From Cyathus striatus (lineage: Eukaryota; Basidiomycota; Agaricomycetes; Agaricales; Nidulariaceae), in NCBI GenBank assembly GCA_025738555.1, contig JAOVFP010000014.1:2418001-2482000 (forward strand): a stretch of DNA of 64,000 nucleotides, in the 5' to 3' direction. Below are positions 24,873 to 36,545 of the stretch, one piece after another. A program made the position numbers and the translations under genes. Each line of letters opens with the position of its first letter. The first letter of the stretch is position 1. Under the pieces are notes generated by a model. The model searched no databases, was not told where the DNA came from, and worked only from the letters and a program-made list of their open reading frames with translations.

Positions 24873-26002
24873 CCAGACTGAAACAAATGTTAAAAATATT
24901 TTCATGTACTTAGTTGAATTACTGTATTTTCATGCTCACAGTTCACACTCACAAATGTTGAGCATGAAAACTAGTGACTTGAGCATGAAAACCATGACCC
25001 TGAGTGCGAAAATCTGACCCTGTGCATGAAAAATCTGACCCTGTGTGTGAAGAAAGATCTTGAGCATGTGTTGAGCATGAAATATAAATATTATTCTTCA
25101 ACATTTTACTTCATATCTTGATTAAAAACCTCACTCACATTCACAATAAGACACAGTCATACAACACTAGTATGTACATTTGATTTATACTCTTTTTGGC
25201 TCACAAATAGGCCATTTAGAACTAAAATAAATACCTTGAGCATGCCACACTCAATCATGCTCACTTTTGTGTGTGCCCAGAATTTTCTATGTGCCCTATA
25301 GTTGTTTGGCTAGATCAGTACTAACTTTCATTATGTGAGCATAAATTTAATATGTGCCAGAATACATGTTTTCCCTCCATCAGCAATTCCACATGCAACT
25401 TGTAAGGACCTGTGACAAGCCCAACAAGTCAGAAAGTCACAAGTCCATGAGTTATGTCCGTTGGCCTGACAAGTTGGTCTACCTCTGTCTGGCCTGTTAC
25501 CTGTAAGTCATTCATTCACATCCTATATTTTCTGCTTATTTTTTGTCAATAAATATGCTAATCACCCTTCTCATAGACTTTAACCCAACAAATAACAATT
25601 GTAACAGTAAGAAAGCTATAAATTGATTGAAATGCAGCTGAGCTTGGGGACTTACAACTTTTGGAATCAAACAACAAGCCGACAAGTTGCCAAGTCACAT
25701 CACATGCGGAATTGCTGATGTCATTCACAATCAAACTATAATGTGCATTATATAACAGTTATAGGACATGTAATCTACACTCGCATTTCATATAGTATTA
25801 GAATCACCTACCAAACACACATGTGAAAGGGCAGTAATTGAGGAAAAAGCAAAGTCATTGTGGTCAATGCACATGCATTATGGTAGATATGGGTTTAAAT
25901 AGACCATTATGTAAACACTAACCGAAGAGCCACAGAAGCTGACGGTCGGAACTCAATTCCATTTGATGGAGTTGAGTGTGGTTGTTAGGCTTTCCATATT
26001 TA

Positions 26003-27043
26003 TGTCTATGCAATGTTTGAAATATGTTATGAATCTCCATGGACTTTTCTTAAGCTTACTACTTTTTTTATAAGCCATTAACCTATCTGTTTCATTCATG
26101 CACTCTCTAACTTGTTCTTATTCTCTCTCCATCATTTTCAATCTGTTCCTGCTCTCTCTGCCTAGTTCATGCTCTCTCTGCTTGGTTTCTGCTCTTTTCT
26201 TCATTTTTGATCTCCCTGTCTAGTTTCTGGTCTCTATGCTTTGTTCCTGCTCTTTATAACTTGTTCATACTCTAGCTACTTTAGTTCTGCTCTCTCAGCT
26301 TCATTGCAGCTCTCCCTGCTTTGTTACAGTTCTCCCTACTTTGTTCCTTCTCTCTCTACTTTGATTCTACTTTATTTGCTTCATTTATAAAATCTCTACA
26401 TTGCTTTTGCTTTCTCTGCTTCATTTTTAACCCCTCTGTTTCATGTCCATACTATACTACATATAAATAGTTGACTCTAGTTCATTATAATTCAATGTTT
26501 ATTGTTTTGAGTATACTAGACTTTCCTAGTACAATTCCCATGCCATTTCCTACCTGAAGATAGTATCTTACAGCTGCCAATTTTAACTTGATTCAGCCAG
26601 TGCTCACATATCACAAGCCCTGTAATGTATGTACAAAACAAGCTATTGTACATAATATTTGCATGTCTGGTCTGAGTACTATGACATATTTCATCTTATA
26701 TTCTTTCTTATTCTAAAATTTGTAAATATTAGTAAAACCCACAGGTTGCAATACCTGTGGGAACCCATACCCGTGAGAATGGGTACAGGTTAGCATGGGT
26801 ATGGGTATGGGTCAAGCTCCAGATACCCAGACTCATGAACTTCATATCCACAATATATATGAGTTTAAATCTATTGTATCAATTACTGTTATTTTTTAAA
26901 TTTGTATTATTAATAAATATTTTCAATTCTCTTACCTGGCCCTATTGTTTATTTGGTAGGTAGTGGGTTTTGCCGCTAGACGGCCCTATTTTTTATTCTA
27001 ATCAAAGTACCTACAAGCTCATATAAAAAGGACATACAGATCC
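26003..27043. other. Spacer with CTCTCTGCTT minisatellite and GGGTATGGGT repeat
   Basis: 26095-26450 is a ~19-22 base degenerate repeat of TTGTTCCTGCTCTCTCTGC. 26730-26845 carries AAACCCACAGGTTGC and TATGGGTATGGGTCAAGC, related to 168-296 and reminiscent of hAT termini. The rest is AT-rich, and I see no gene. Confidence 0.5.
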
Positions 27044-29907
27044 TTAACATGACTCCAAATTTGTAACAGCATGCAAGGCACTAGATTTTAGTGCTGTATT
27101 GAGAGTTGTTAAGTTAAACCATTCACAGTAATTGTTGCAAATATGCTCAGATGCAAAATTATTGAATGCAGAACCCACATTCCCCTGGCCAAACAGGGTG
27201 GCATCATCTTCAAGTGATCTTAATTGAAATGTTACTCTATCTCTTTGAGTAGCTGAAAAATAAACTCATGGTGCAGTCATTATTTGTGGGTCAGATAAAA
27301 GTGTGGCACTCCCTGTATTATAAAAAATTATATAAGAACACTCAAAATAAAATGGTAAAACTGCACACCTTGTAGATCTGATACATATACCAAGGAATCA
27401 GTTTTTTCATACTGAATATGCTGCATGAAACAGAGAAATTCTGTGATGGCATAAAGTGGATCACTTCCATTTAGAAGAGGATGAGCAGAACCATTGTGAA
27501 TGAATTTTATGAAGTCATTTCCTTCATTCTCGATGAACTCTTCCAGCAAGTAGACATTGTGCATCATTGCTGACTTTCCACCAGGCTTACTACCAGCAGT
27601 GTCATGAACAATGCCAACACCAGCCTTCACAAAGCATATCTCAGGGATTTTGAAAGGAGGCTCTCCTTTGGTTGATATCACCTGTGAGATGTATGAATAC
27701 AAATAAGACAGTAGAGATGCTGCCCAGTAGGTAACATTGGCCTCAACTAGTGTCTTTGTCAGCTCTGAATCAATTGCAAACTGTCCAATTGATAGTCCTG
27801 TCTGAGAAGAGCTATTTCTTGTACTTTTTCTATCATCCCGAAAGTAAACTCACTTTACAGCAACAGGCTGGTTTAATGTATCTCCAAGGCCAGATTCTGC
27901 TATTGGAGTGAGTGTAAGGAGCCCTTTATGTGCAGTTTTACAAGCTCCAATACCAATAGACTCGGGGTGATTGGTGGTTAGTGTACCAGGACATGGGTCC
28001 ATTAAAGAGAAGGATTTTTTGGTATTTTCAGCAAGAAGCTCTGCCAGACCAATCTCAGGAATTGTATAAAACTGGATTTGCTCCACTCTGTATTTTGCTT
28101 ATATGAGTGTTAGTGATTTTGTATGCATAGTTATTATGTGAATAAACAGCTTACCAGAATTAGCTTGTATATTAGCTGATAGTCCACCAACTTTTAATGC
28201 TTCACGGATCTTAAGTCTATCTGGAGATTTATATGGAATTGAAGTGTGTATATGCTTCTTTAATGGAGCAGATGTTGGTGATAACTCCAAGGAGCTTAGT
28301 GTATTCTAGGAATAAGTTTAGATGTGCTGCTGCATACATAATTAATAAGTATACATACTGTATGAGTTCATTTCTTTGAATCAAATGACTTCTTTGGTGT
28401 CGTAATAGCTGCAGTGCTGCCATTCAAGCTAGTTGAATGACTGGTTTTTGAATTGTTCAGAGTACCACCAGAGTCTACATTGACCATGGAATCAAATTGG
28501 TCAGATATACCGAAATCATTGGACTCATTTTGCAACTAGGAAATGCATGTCAGCATTAATAGAACTTGTCTATACAAATAGACATACTTTAACATCCTAA
28601 ATAAAAGCAATAGAAGATTAGCTTGAATATAAACAAACTAGTAGTGCTTCCTACCTCCTGAGCAGCAACATAGTCCAAGCTTTCTTCCCACAAATATGCT
28701 GGAACAACAAGCCCTAATATAAATGGCTTTGAAGGTATCTTGAATACATTCTTCTTGTCTTTGCCTCATCCTTGTCCAAGACAGCAATTATAGAGATATG
28801 GCTGGTCTTGTTGCATGCATGCAAGATCTGTCCAATTACAAAGCTCATGAATGGTAAGTGACTTGGTTTGAAACAGAAACCAATGCATCACCTTCCAAAG
28901 TTGAGGTAGCATTGTATCCTCTACCAATTTGATTAAGTCTCAAGGTGTAATCATGGCTGGGATATTCTGGTGGCCTTCTTGTAGATTCTACTCAAAGTAT
29001 ATTAGCAATAGTGTTCACAGTAAAATATAATTTAGTTACAAACCAAAATCAACTCAGGCCTAGTTTTACCAGAAATCTCACAGACTGCCTGAACTATAAT
29101 GCTAATTGTTTCAAATTGGCATCCCTGGTAACTAAATCACTGGTACTTGTCCTGCTCTGTCTTATAGAGTGAATGTGAACCAGAGTACCCTGAGGAAGTA
29201 ATTTGTTGAGACACTGCATAGCTTCCACCATTTGCTGATCATGAACTTGATATTCCCACAGTTGGCAGTTGACAAGTAGAATCAGGTGTATGTGACCATC
29301 ACTGCAGTACTGCTGAGGGAAAGCTATTTGGAAGATATGTAACCTTTCATGCAAGGAAACTGGAATCTAAACAAAATATCAAAAAACATCATGGTTAAAA
29401 TATTTAATTACATATCTTTTCTTTGAGCCTGGTTTACAGAAGCTCTGATAGACTGTACATCAATAGTACTGGATCATGAAGCCACTGAATTCTGTTCAGA
29501 AATTTCAGAACTGAGCTGATCTGCAATTGCAGGGCCTAAACATCAAGTATATTAGTATATTATTGTTAAATGAAAATATAAAAGACATACTTATGATGGA
29601 GTCTGTGGGTAGTTGTCGATTTGTACTGGATAAGCAACTTGCAACATCAGGCCCTATCTGGTGTGAGAAAATTTTCATCATATACTAATAATAATTCAGA
29701 CTTACTCAGAAGTGTATCTGGTTTCTTTGCATAATATTCAAAGCACCCATCACAAACAAATTTACCACGAGTACCACCTGCAATATAGTGCTTGCTGTCA
29801 CCAGGCTGGAGAATGATTGAGCAGCTGCTTCTACCACATGGGATGGGTTTGCTTGCATGTGTATCTTCAGTGAATTTAGCAATAGCTTCAGCATTACCGA
29901 AGTTCAT
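27044..29907 (-). pseudogene. Alpha-type protein kinase gene, decayed
   Basis: Alpha-kinases phosphorylate Ser/Thr with a fold unlike classical kinases. The N-terminal exon (29907 leftwards) has a paired cysteine region (PCGRSSC ... VCDGCFEYY). After several introns and poorly conserved exons come IGIGACKTAHKG (nucleotide loop), QPVAVK (catalytic Lys), EANVTYWAASLLSYLY, FVKAGVGIVHD, YLLEEFIENEGNDFIKF, VSDLQG, then across a GT-AG intron (27313-27368) LLSDPQIMTAP and FGQGNV..AFNNF...CNNYCEWF. This order matches the alpha-kinase domain to its end. TGA at 27850-27852 directly after VAVK sits where relatives have Arg, and another TGA follows QIMTAP. It lies inside the 16-kb element, divergent from the transposase, and may be cargo. 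Confidence 0.82.
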
Positions 29908-30073
29908 GTTGATAGCAATGAAAGAGTGAAAGTGGTGGGATAAAAGGTGCTGCTGAGAAGATACAATGAATTTCACAAGGTATTTATATTTTTAGTGAGA
30001 TCATGTCTCATATCATAAGTCAGATGTTCTGAAATCATGACAATTCACAAATACCTCATGTGTGATGTCACAT

Positions 30074-30571
30074 GGTAAGATATTAAATAAACAAACATAA
30101 ATTTTACCCAGTGCATATGTTTTGGATGATTGTGAAGTGGAATATAGTTAGTATAGTGGAAGGCAATGCAACAAATATTAAAAGGATTTGACCGATTTTT
30201 ATGTCATTTGCCATACTAAGACTCTCAAGAGCCAAGAATGATCAACTCTGATTACTCTTATTCAATATAATTACAAGCAAGCAGTTACTTGACCATAATA
30301 TAATGTGCTTGATGTTGAGCACGGTAAGATGTTAAAATAACCCGAACATAAATTTTGCTCATTGTGTATATTTTGAATAAGTGTGAAGTGAAATAAAAAT
30401 AGTATAGTCAAAGACAATGTGGCAAATATTAAGAGATTTTGACTGATTGTGATGTCATTTGTGATACTAAGACTCTCAAGAGCCGAGAATGATCAACTCC
30501 AATTACTTTGATTTAGTATAATTACCAGCTAGTGGTTACCTGAATGTAATACAATGTGCTTGATACTGACA
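30074..30571. repeat. Tandem duplication, 249-bp unit, two copies
   Basis: GGTAAGAT.TTAAA.TAA recurs at 30074 and 30323. The two units match along their length, including ATACTAAGACTCTCAAGAGCC and GAATGATCAACTC. It lies between the divergently oriented alpha-kinase and transposase genes, where a shared promoter or subterminal binding region would be. I cannot assign a role. Confidence 0.75.
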
Positions 30572-30996
30572 GGTTGGCCAGAGTAATTATCATGAAGTGC
30601 AATAAAAGACTCCTGGTAAGGCATGAGGAAACTAAAACAATGACTAATATTAAATACTAATTACTTCCCATTGTGTGAGTATGAAATTGGAACTTGGTAG
30701 TAGGATCTTCACTTATTAGACTGAGTAATCATTAAGTTTGTAAAGATACAGACTGGTAAAGTGCTTATGTTTTATGTAATGTGTAGCACATTTATTTTAC
30801 GTAGATTTGCTATGCACAGCTGCATTGCAAAGTATTTTTAGAGAAGATTGACAATATAAATACTTTGGGGTACAGTAAAAAATCGAATCAACTGTTTCTT
30901 CATTCACTCACATGTATACACTACTTGCTGTCATTACCAACATCGAAATTATGGCTAGAACAGGATGCAAAAATCAATATAATCCTAACTGTAAGT

Positions 30997-31879
30997 GAGC
31001 TCTTTACACTTAGCCAGGTGTTCTGTACGGATCTGTGCGGAATCCATACGGAATTTTCAGAATCTGTGCGGAATCTGCACAGATTTTTTTCTTTTTGGCA
31101 GAGGTTTTTTTGGGTCTGTACAGATTCTGCACAGATTCCGCACAGAATTTTTGATTCTGTGTGGATTCCGCAGAATTCCGCATTACAGACCTGAAAAATT
31201 CTGTACAGATTCTTATTATACTTATTTCCTTATAGAAAATTAGAATAGAAAATTGTGTGATACTAAGCACTAAGTGTGACACTCTCCATTAAGCGTGACA
31301 CTAAGGGTTAAGTGTGACACTATACATTGATTGTGACATTAAGTGTTGAGTGTGATACTAAGGGTTAAGTGTGATACTATGCATTGAGTGTGACACTAAG
31401 GGTTAAGTGTGATACTATGCATTGAGTGTGATACTAAGGGTTGAGTGCGACACTATGCATTAAGCATGAAACTATACATTAAGTGTGATACTAAGTGTTG
31501 AGTGTGACACTATGCATTGAGTGTGATACTATACATTAAGCATGACACTATGTATTGAGCATGATACTATATATTGAGTGTATCACAGATTTCATGTAGT
31601 GTCACACTTGACACCTGTGACAAGGCAGCAATGCATGAATCCACACATAATCCATGCAGAATATGTATGGAATCCATATAGAATAATCACCTTTAATAAT
31701 AATAATAGCCACTATATAAATTCTGTATAGTATCTATACAGGTCTGTACGGGTCTGTATGGATATGCACGGAATCCGCACGGATCTGTACGGAATTTTCG
31801 GATTCCGTGCAGATTCCGTACAGATCTGTGCAGATCCGTACAGATCCATACAGACCTCTTGGGGGAGTGTAAATTACTG
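30997..31879. mobile_element. Satellite-carrying non-autonomous element, copy 3 (883 bp)
   Basis: Left end GAGCTCTTTACACTTAGCC, right end ...GGGGAGTGTAAATTACTG, flanked by an exact 8-base duplication CTGTAAGT (30989-30996 and 31880-31887). The duplication contains the GTAAGT donor of the transposase's first intron. Both arms carry CTGTACGGAATCCG words, partly decayed. The satellite core (31255-31590) is much shorter than in copies 1 and 2, so the family varies mainly in satellite length. Confidence 0.92.
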
Positions 31880-32366
31880 CTGTAAGTTTGGATTTATGTG
31901 TACTTATTGTTTTACCATTGTTAATTTCTCTATGCCATAGCTCCTATCAATGACATTGCCCCACACATACTTAGGTACTGGAAAATGTGTCTCACTGATA
32001 AGAACATACTTCATTACTTGAGGACAAAGCACATGGATAATACTTGTTATGGATTAGGGTAAGTTGTGTAACTTTGTGTTCACTATTATTCACATTAGAT
32101 ATCAAGCTTACACTTATTAAATGAATAGTTTGACCAGGTTTATTGAAATGCATGAGAAAATGGGGCTTTTTCAAACTCGGAAGCAAAATCATGATGTTGA
32201 GAGCATCCGGCCAGCAATAATTTGTTTATGAACTCAGTATCCAAAAGCTGGTGCTTGTGAGATGGTGAGTTTGCTATTTCATGAGAACATGGCAGTCTCT
32301 AGGTCTGTTTATGTTATTGATGTCAAATTTTTCATTCACTTACTATTATGAATTTCAGGCAAATTG

Positions 32367-33712
32367 GAGGTTGTGACACTTAGCCACATGTTTCAACTGA
32401 CTATCAGAGAGTCAGTTGAGAGTCAGTTGATAGTATCAGAGAGTAGATTGATAGTAAGATGAGACTTAGTTGAGACTCAGATGAGACTCAGGTGAGAGTT
32501 TTGAGAGTCAGGTGAGAGTCAGTTGATAGTCAGATTATAATTACATACAAAATTAGAATATTGCTAGTCTCACCTTACTCTCACCTTACTATTAGCTTAC
32601 TCTTATTCAATCTGGTATCAGATAGTAATCTGAGAGTTGATTGATACAATTTCACCTGACTATCATCTGACTATCAATTAAATTTGTATGAGTTATTGGT
32701 GTAAAATAGACTCCATGTAGATTCCACCTGATCACTATAGTTTCCCACAGTCATTACACATGTCACAATGTGTGACATGTGTGACATGTTGAAAAAAGTG
32801 GACTTCCTGAATGACACACTAGAACAAGTGTGCACAGTCATCACACTTACCTAGACTATAGTTTCCCACAGTCCTCACACATGTCACACATTGTGACAAG
32901 TGTGACATGCTGGAAAAAGCGTGACATGTTGGAAAAAGTGTGACATGCTGGAAAAAGTGTGACATGCTGGAAAAGCGTGACATGTTCGAAAAGTGTGACA
33001 TGTTGGAAAAAGCGTGACATGTTGGAAAATGTTGGGAAAAGCGTGACATGCTGGAAAATGTTGGAAAAAGCTGGAAAAAGTGTGACATGTGTGACATGTT
33101 GAAAAATGTGTGACATGCTGGAAAATGTTGGAAAAGTATGATATGCTGGGAAACTAAGCTGTATCTAGACTCTATTGTCACACATGTGTGAAAGTGTGAC
33201 ATGTTGGAAAATGTTGGAAAAAGCGTGACATGTGTGACAAGCGTGGGAAAAGTGTGGCAAGTGTGATGGTTATAATATGTGACAGTTTTCAAACATGTCA
33301 CATTTTTCCCACGCTTGTCACACATGTCACGCTTTTTCTAACATTTTCCAACATGTCACGCTTTTCCAACATTTTCCAACATGTCACACTTTTTCCAATA
33401 TTTTCCAACATGTCACACATGGAGTTAGGTAAGAGTCAGGTAAGAGTCAGGTAAGAGTCAGGTAAGAATCCAAGCTAAGCCCAATACTAATTTCAGGTCT
33501 CAACTGACTCTCAACTGACTCTAATGAGACTCTCAGTTCACTTTTGAGACTCAGTTGAGAGTCAAATGACAGTCAGATGAGAGTCTAACCTGACTTCTGA
33601 GACTTAGTTGAGAGTCAGATGAGAGTCAGGTGAGACTATTGATACTTATATGAGAGTCAGTTGATAGTCAGTTGATAGTCAGTTGAGATGTGTGTGGGAG
33701 TGACACATACAG
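32367..33712. mobile_element. Satellite-carrying element, divergent subfamily (copy 4)
   Basis: Left end GAGGTTGTGACACTTAGCC aligns with the GAGCTCTTTACACTTAGCC of copies 1-3. The right end, reverse-complemented, is CTGTATGTGTCACTCCC. Flanks are GCAAATTG on both sides (32359-32366, 33713-33720), with three further matching bases. The body holds two arrays: GAGAGTCAGTTGA-type units near both ends, and TGACATGTTGGAAAA units in the middle, in one orientation up to 33240 and inverted from 33290. It is inserted at the first codons after an intron of the integrase-core transposase. Confidence 0.85.
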
Positions 33713-35339
33713 GCAAATTGTTACATCATACTTTGCTCTCTATGAGCCTGAGCTTGTTCAGCAGTGGCATGCACAAAGGCTGCATCGAAAGAGGTGGTGG
33801 GCTGCTGGTGTGAATGATATAATTGCAGTGAATCAGCACAACAAGTGGAAATACAAACTTGGTCTGGGTTTACATACTGGCATTGACCCATTTGCTGGAA
33901 AGATTCATTGGTTGAAGGTTTGGCATACTAATAGTAACCATAAGCTTATTCTTGCATATTACCTTGAAACTATTGAGAATCTTGGTGGTAAGCCTTTTAA
34001 AATTTTGTTTAGATTGGCCATTATCAATAGATATATGTAGTGATGCCTCTGGTTACTCAGAGTGACCCTGGCTCCGAAATTTTTGGACTTGCCAATGGAC
34101 ATACATTTCTTCATCACCTTCATGATCCTGCACTCCAGGGAACACTTCAACACCACTGGATGCGATCAAAGAAGAATGTTAAACCTGAGATAACATGGTC
34201 ACAGCTTTGTCGAAGGTTCACTCCTGGATTTGAAGATATCCTTGACAGGGGCATTAATGAAGACTTGTATTACCCAGACCATACTATTGAAGTGTTCGTA
34301 ATTTTCTATAATATAAAATATATTTATTCTTACAAGTTATCACAATAGCATGGTATTCTGATGGGTATTTATTCCTTGGCTACAGGGCGAGCTTGATGGC
34401 GACAAAGACTGGGTTAACAATACTGCAAAGTGTGCTGATCATAACAAAGTGCTTCCTCATGGTATACCTAATGACATTTTTGAAAATCCAAATGAATATG
34501 GTGTTTTAGATTTCAAGGTGAGTTATCATTTTTATAAATGATTTCTTATGCTAACAGTATGCAAGATACCAGTCAATATGGAAGCTATTCAGGAAGCATG
34601 TGTATTGTTTTCACCATCTAATGATCCTGTATTCCAGCTAGTACCAGAAACATTTTCTAATCTGGCTCAGGGCATATATTCACAGCATGGTTCACCAGTT
34701 ATTACTAGGAACAATGTCTGGGATATCTACTTGTTAATCCTTAATGATATTCAGTCAGGAATTGATATTCCACCTGGCATTCAGGATACCTGGACTGAAA
34801 TTATTAGGACTTCACTATGTGATCTTCATGATACCATGGATTTATTACCTGGCCTTTCAGAGCTAGAAGGAGGGATTTAAAATGCTACAGCAGAGGGATT
34901 GTATTACATGGGTGGTGTGAACAATGGGAGGGGAATAGGTAAATGATAGTATTCAATATATATACTTCACTTTCTGACAAATTGCTGTGTCCAGATGAAT
35001 CTCATTCAGCACAGCTCGATGCTATGATGAATGCAGACCATCCAGTTATTTATGAGGAGCATGAATTTCCAGAAATTGAAGTTAATTTCACTTCAGATGA
35101 GGATGACTCAATCAATGGAGATGGTACTTGGTGAAAAATTAATTGATATGCTGGTTATATGTACTTGCAGATACTTCAATTAGAATAGCTCTGTAGATAG
35201 GTATTATTACCACTTGAAACAATCTACAGTATGTCTATTGAAATATGCAATCTCTATATGAACATAAGCAATGATGTATTTATAATATGAATGAAAATAA
35301 ATGTGCCAGTGTTGTAAGAAATGCACCTGGCTCAACACT

Positions 35340-35882
35340 TGAGTAAGTCATGAGCATCGTTTCCATGGAGGAAACGACGCTTGTGACTTTTATATCACAT
35401 GATAAATTCCCACACATTCGATCTCAAGTTCAACTCCTGCTATGCACATCAAGCTATTACACACAAATCCAGTGGACTATTCTTGCAGACATGATCAACC
35501 CTATTCCAACAACTCACTAGAAAAATAGCAGTAGACATATGCTACTGCACTCTGTATGCTTTTTCAGGTTACAAGTCTCATCTCAAAGCTAGGTTTATAC
35601 TACATAGACACTTTTTTAACATCTTATTTCTCAATTGTATCTATTGAACTTAAGTGAATGTACAAAATAATTAGTAATGACACATGCTATAGTACTCTAT
35701 TGTAATACCAAGTCTTACATTTGCATCTGAATACAGTAGGACTTGAAGATTGGACTAAGCAGTTAACCAAAATTCTGGCTGAACAAGATGCACCTAAGAA
35801 CATATCTAAGCAACTGCCATCTTGCTGAAGGTCGGAGTTCAACTGCTTTGATCTAGTTGAGCATGGTTGTCCGGCTTTCCAT
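35340..35882. repeat. Right arm of the ~560-bp inverted repeat of the 16-kb element
   Basis: Downstream of the transposase stop, this is the inverted copy of 19740-20290 and ends at GGCTTTCCAT. Differences are mostly C/T and G/A transitions. It includes the same GTCATGAGCATCGTTTCC / GGAAACGACGC hairpin at 35346-35388. Positions 35135-35340 are 3' non-coding. Confidence 0.85.
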
Positions 35883-36346
35883 AAGTTATTGTGAATAATC
35901 AGATGGTCTTGCAGTACAGCAACAACACTGTCAAAGCATGCTGGTGTGAGCCCTGTATAAGATTTAAAGATATCAGAGTGATTTGGCTTATACTCTTGGA
36001 GTAGCATTACCAAGTTTGCTGGAGTCTTTGGAATCCTTCTGTCCCTTTCATAGTAACAGTATTCATGTAATTCTTCTAAAGCTGAAATTACATTCCCCAG
36101 AGTGGAATCATCACTGTTAATAGATGAAGAAGATAGTGATGATGAGGATGAAGAAGACATGGTGCAGTCACTGCTCAAAGAATTTGACATAGTTGTCCTT
36201 CCAGAGAAAGAAGTAGTAGATGATGAGTCCAAAGATGCAGATGAACTTGAAGCAGATTGTTGAGCCTCTTCTTCAGCCACAGTATTAACTATGAAGGCAT
36301 CGACAAGTGCCCTCTCCACCTGTTGACATTCTGTCATGTGAGGCAT
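35883..36346 (-). pseudogene. Harbinger DDE transposase, N-terminal third
   Basis: Starts with MPHMTECQQVERALVDAF and has a long Ser-rich stretch (about 36110-36270). It then reads LEELHEYCYYERDRRIP and GLTPACFDSVVAVLQDHLI ending IIHNN at the insertion point. This is the usual lead-in to the Harbinger catalytic core, which continues at 19739. Beyond 35883 the frame runs into the 16-kb element and is meaningless. Confidence 0.85.
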
Positions 36347-36545
36347 AGGTCAGTTCAATAAGAGTGTGAGGGCAAAAACAGTAATTTATTAATTGAGTAG
36401 CAGGATTGATAGTAGTATCCTACCAATAGACAAGAGATAAGTGTCTGGTCCTTGACATCCAGCAACAATTTCAAACCCATTGAAATTCTGAATGACCTCA
36501 TGGATGAACCTGTAGCATTACATGTACTACATGGAGGGGTATCAA

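Larger units (their letters stand above)
20959..25997. mobile_element. 5.0-kb non-autonomous element with ATGGAAAGCC termini
   Basis: The left end ATGGAAAGCCTAACAACC and the right end are perfect inverted copies for about 27 bases. The flanks are an exact 8-base duplication, ATTTATGT (20951-20958 and 25998-26005). The first ten bases are the same as those of the enclosing 16-kb element, so both were probably moved by the same transposase type. There is no transposase inside: it holds AT-rich sequence, a GAGCATG satellite and satellite-carrying copy 2. Net of that copy it is about 3.1 kb. Confidence 0.88.
30951..35134 (+). pseudogene. Integrase-core (DDE-type) transposase of the 16-kb element
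   Basis: Exon 1 starts MARTGCKNQYNPN at 30951. Satellite-carrying copy 3 sits at the first intron donor. Coding resumes near 31934 with DIAPHILRYWKMCLTDK, then after an intron EMHEKMGLFQTR, then MVSLLFHENMAVSR. After a third intron RQIVTSYFALYEPEL is interrupted by element 4. The core GLGLHTGIDPFAGKIHWLKV, MPLVTQSDPGSE and WSQLCRRFTPGFEDIL matches the basidiomycete 'integrase core domain' family. The C-terminus ends NGDGTW at 35134. Broken by a TGA at 32229-32231 (Arg in relatives) and by inserts. AVNQHNKW has Asn where, as I recall, relatives have Asp (VDQHDKW), which would remove a catalytic acid. Confidence 0.82.
19740..35882. mobile_element. 16.1-kb composite TIR element inserted in the Harbinger transposase
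   Basis: The left end begins ATGGAAAGCCAGACAACC and the right end, reverse-complemented, begins ATGGAAAGCCGGACAACC. The flanks are GAGTTATT (19732-19739) and AAGTTATT (35883-35890), an 8-base duplication with one transition. Both flanks lie in the same Harbinger reading frame (...LIIHNN / NNSYHEQ...), so the whole interval behaves as one insertion. Contents are an integrase-core transposase (+), an alpha-kinase gene (-), a 5-kb element with the same termini, and three satellite-carrying elements. The ends are inverted copies over ~560 bases, including the last codons and stop of the transposase. The left end may therefore come from a second, oppositely oriented copy rather than being a true left terminus. 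Confidence 0.8.
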
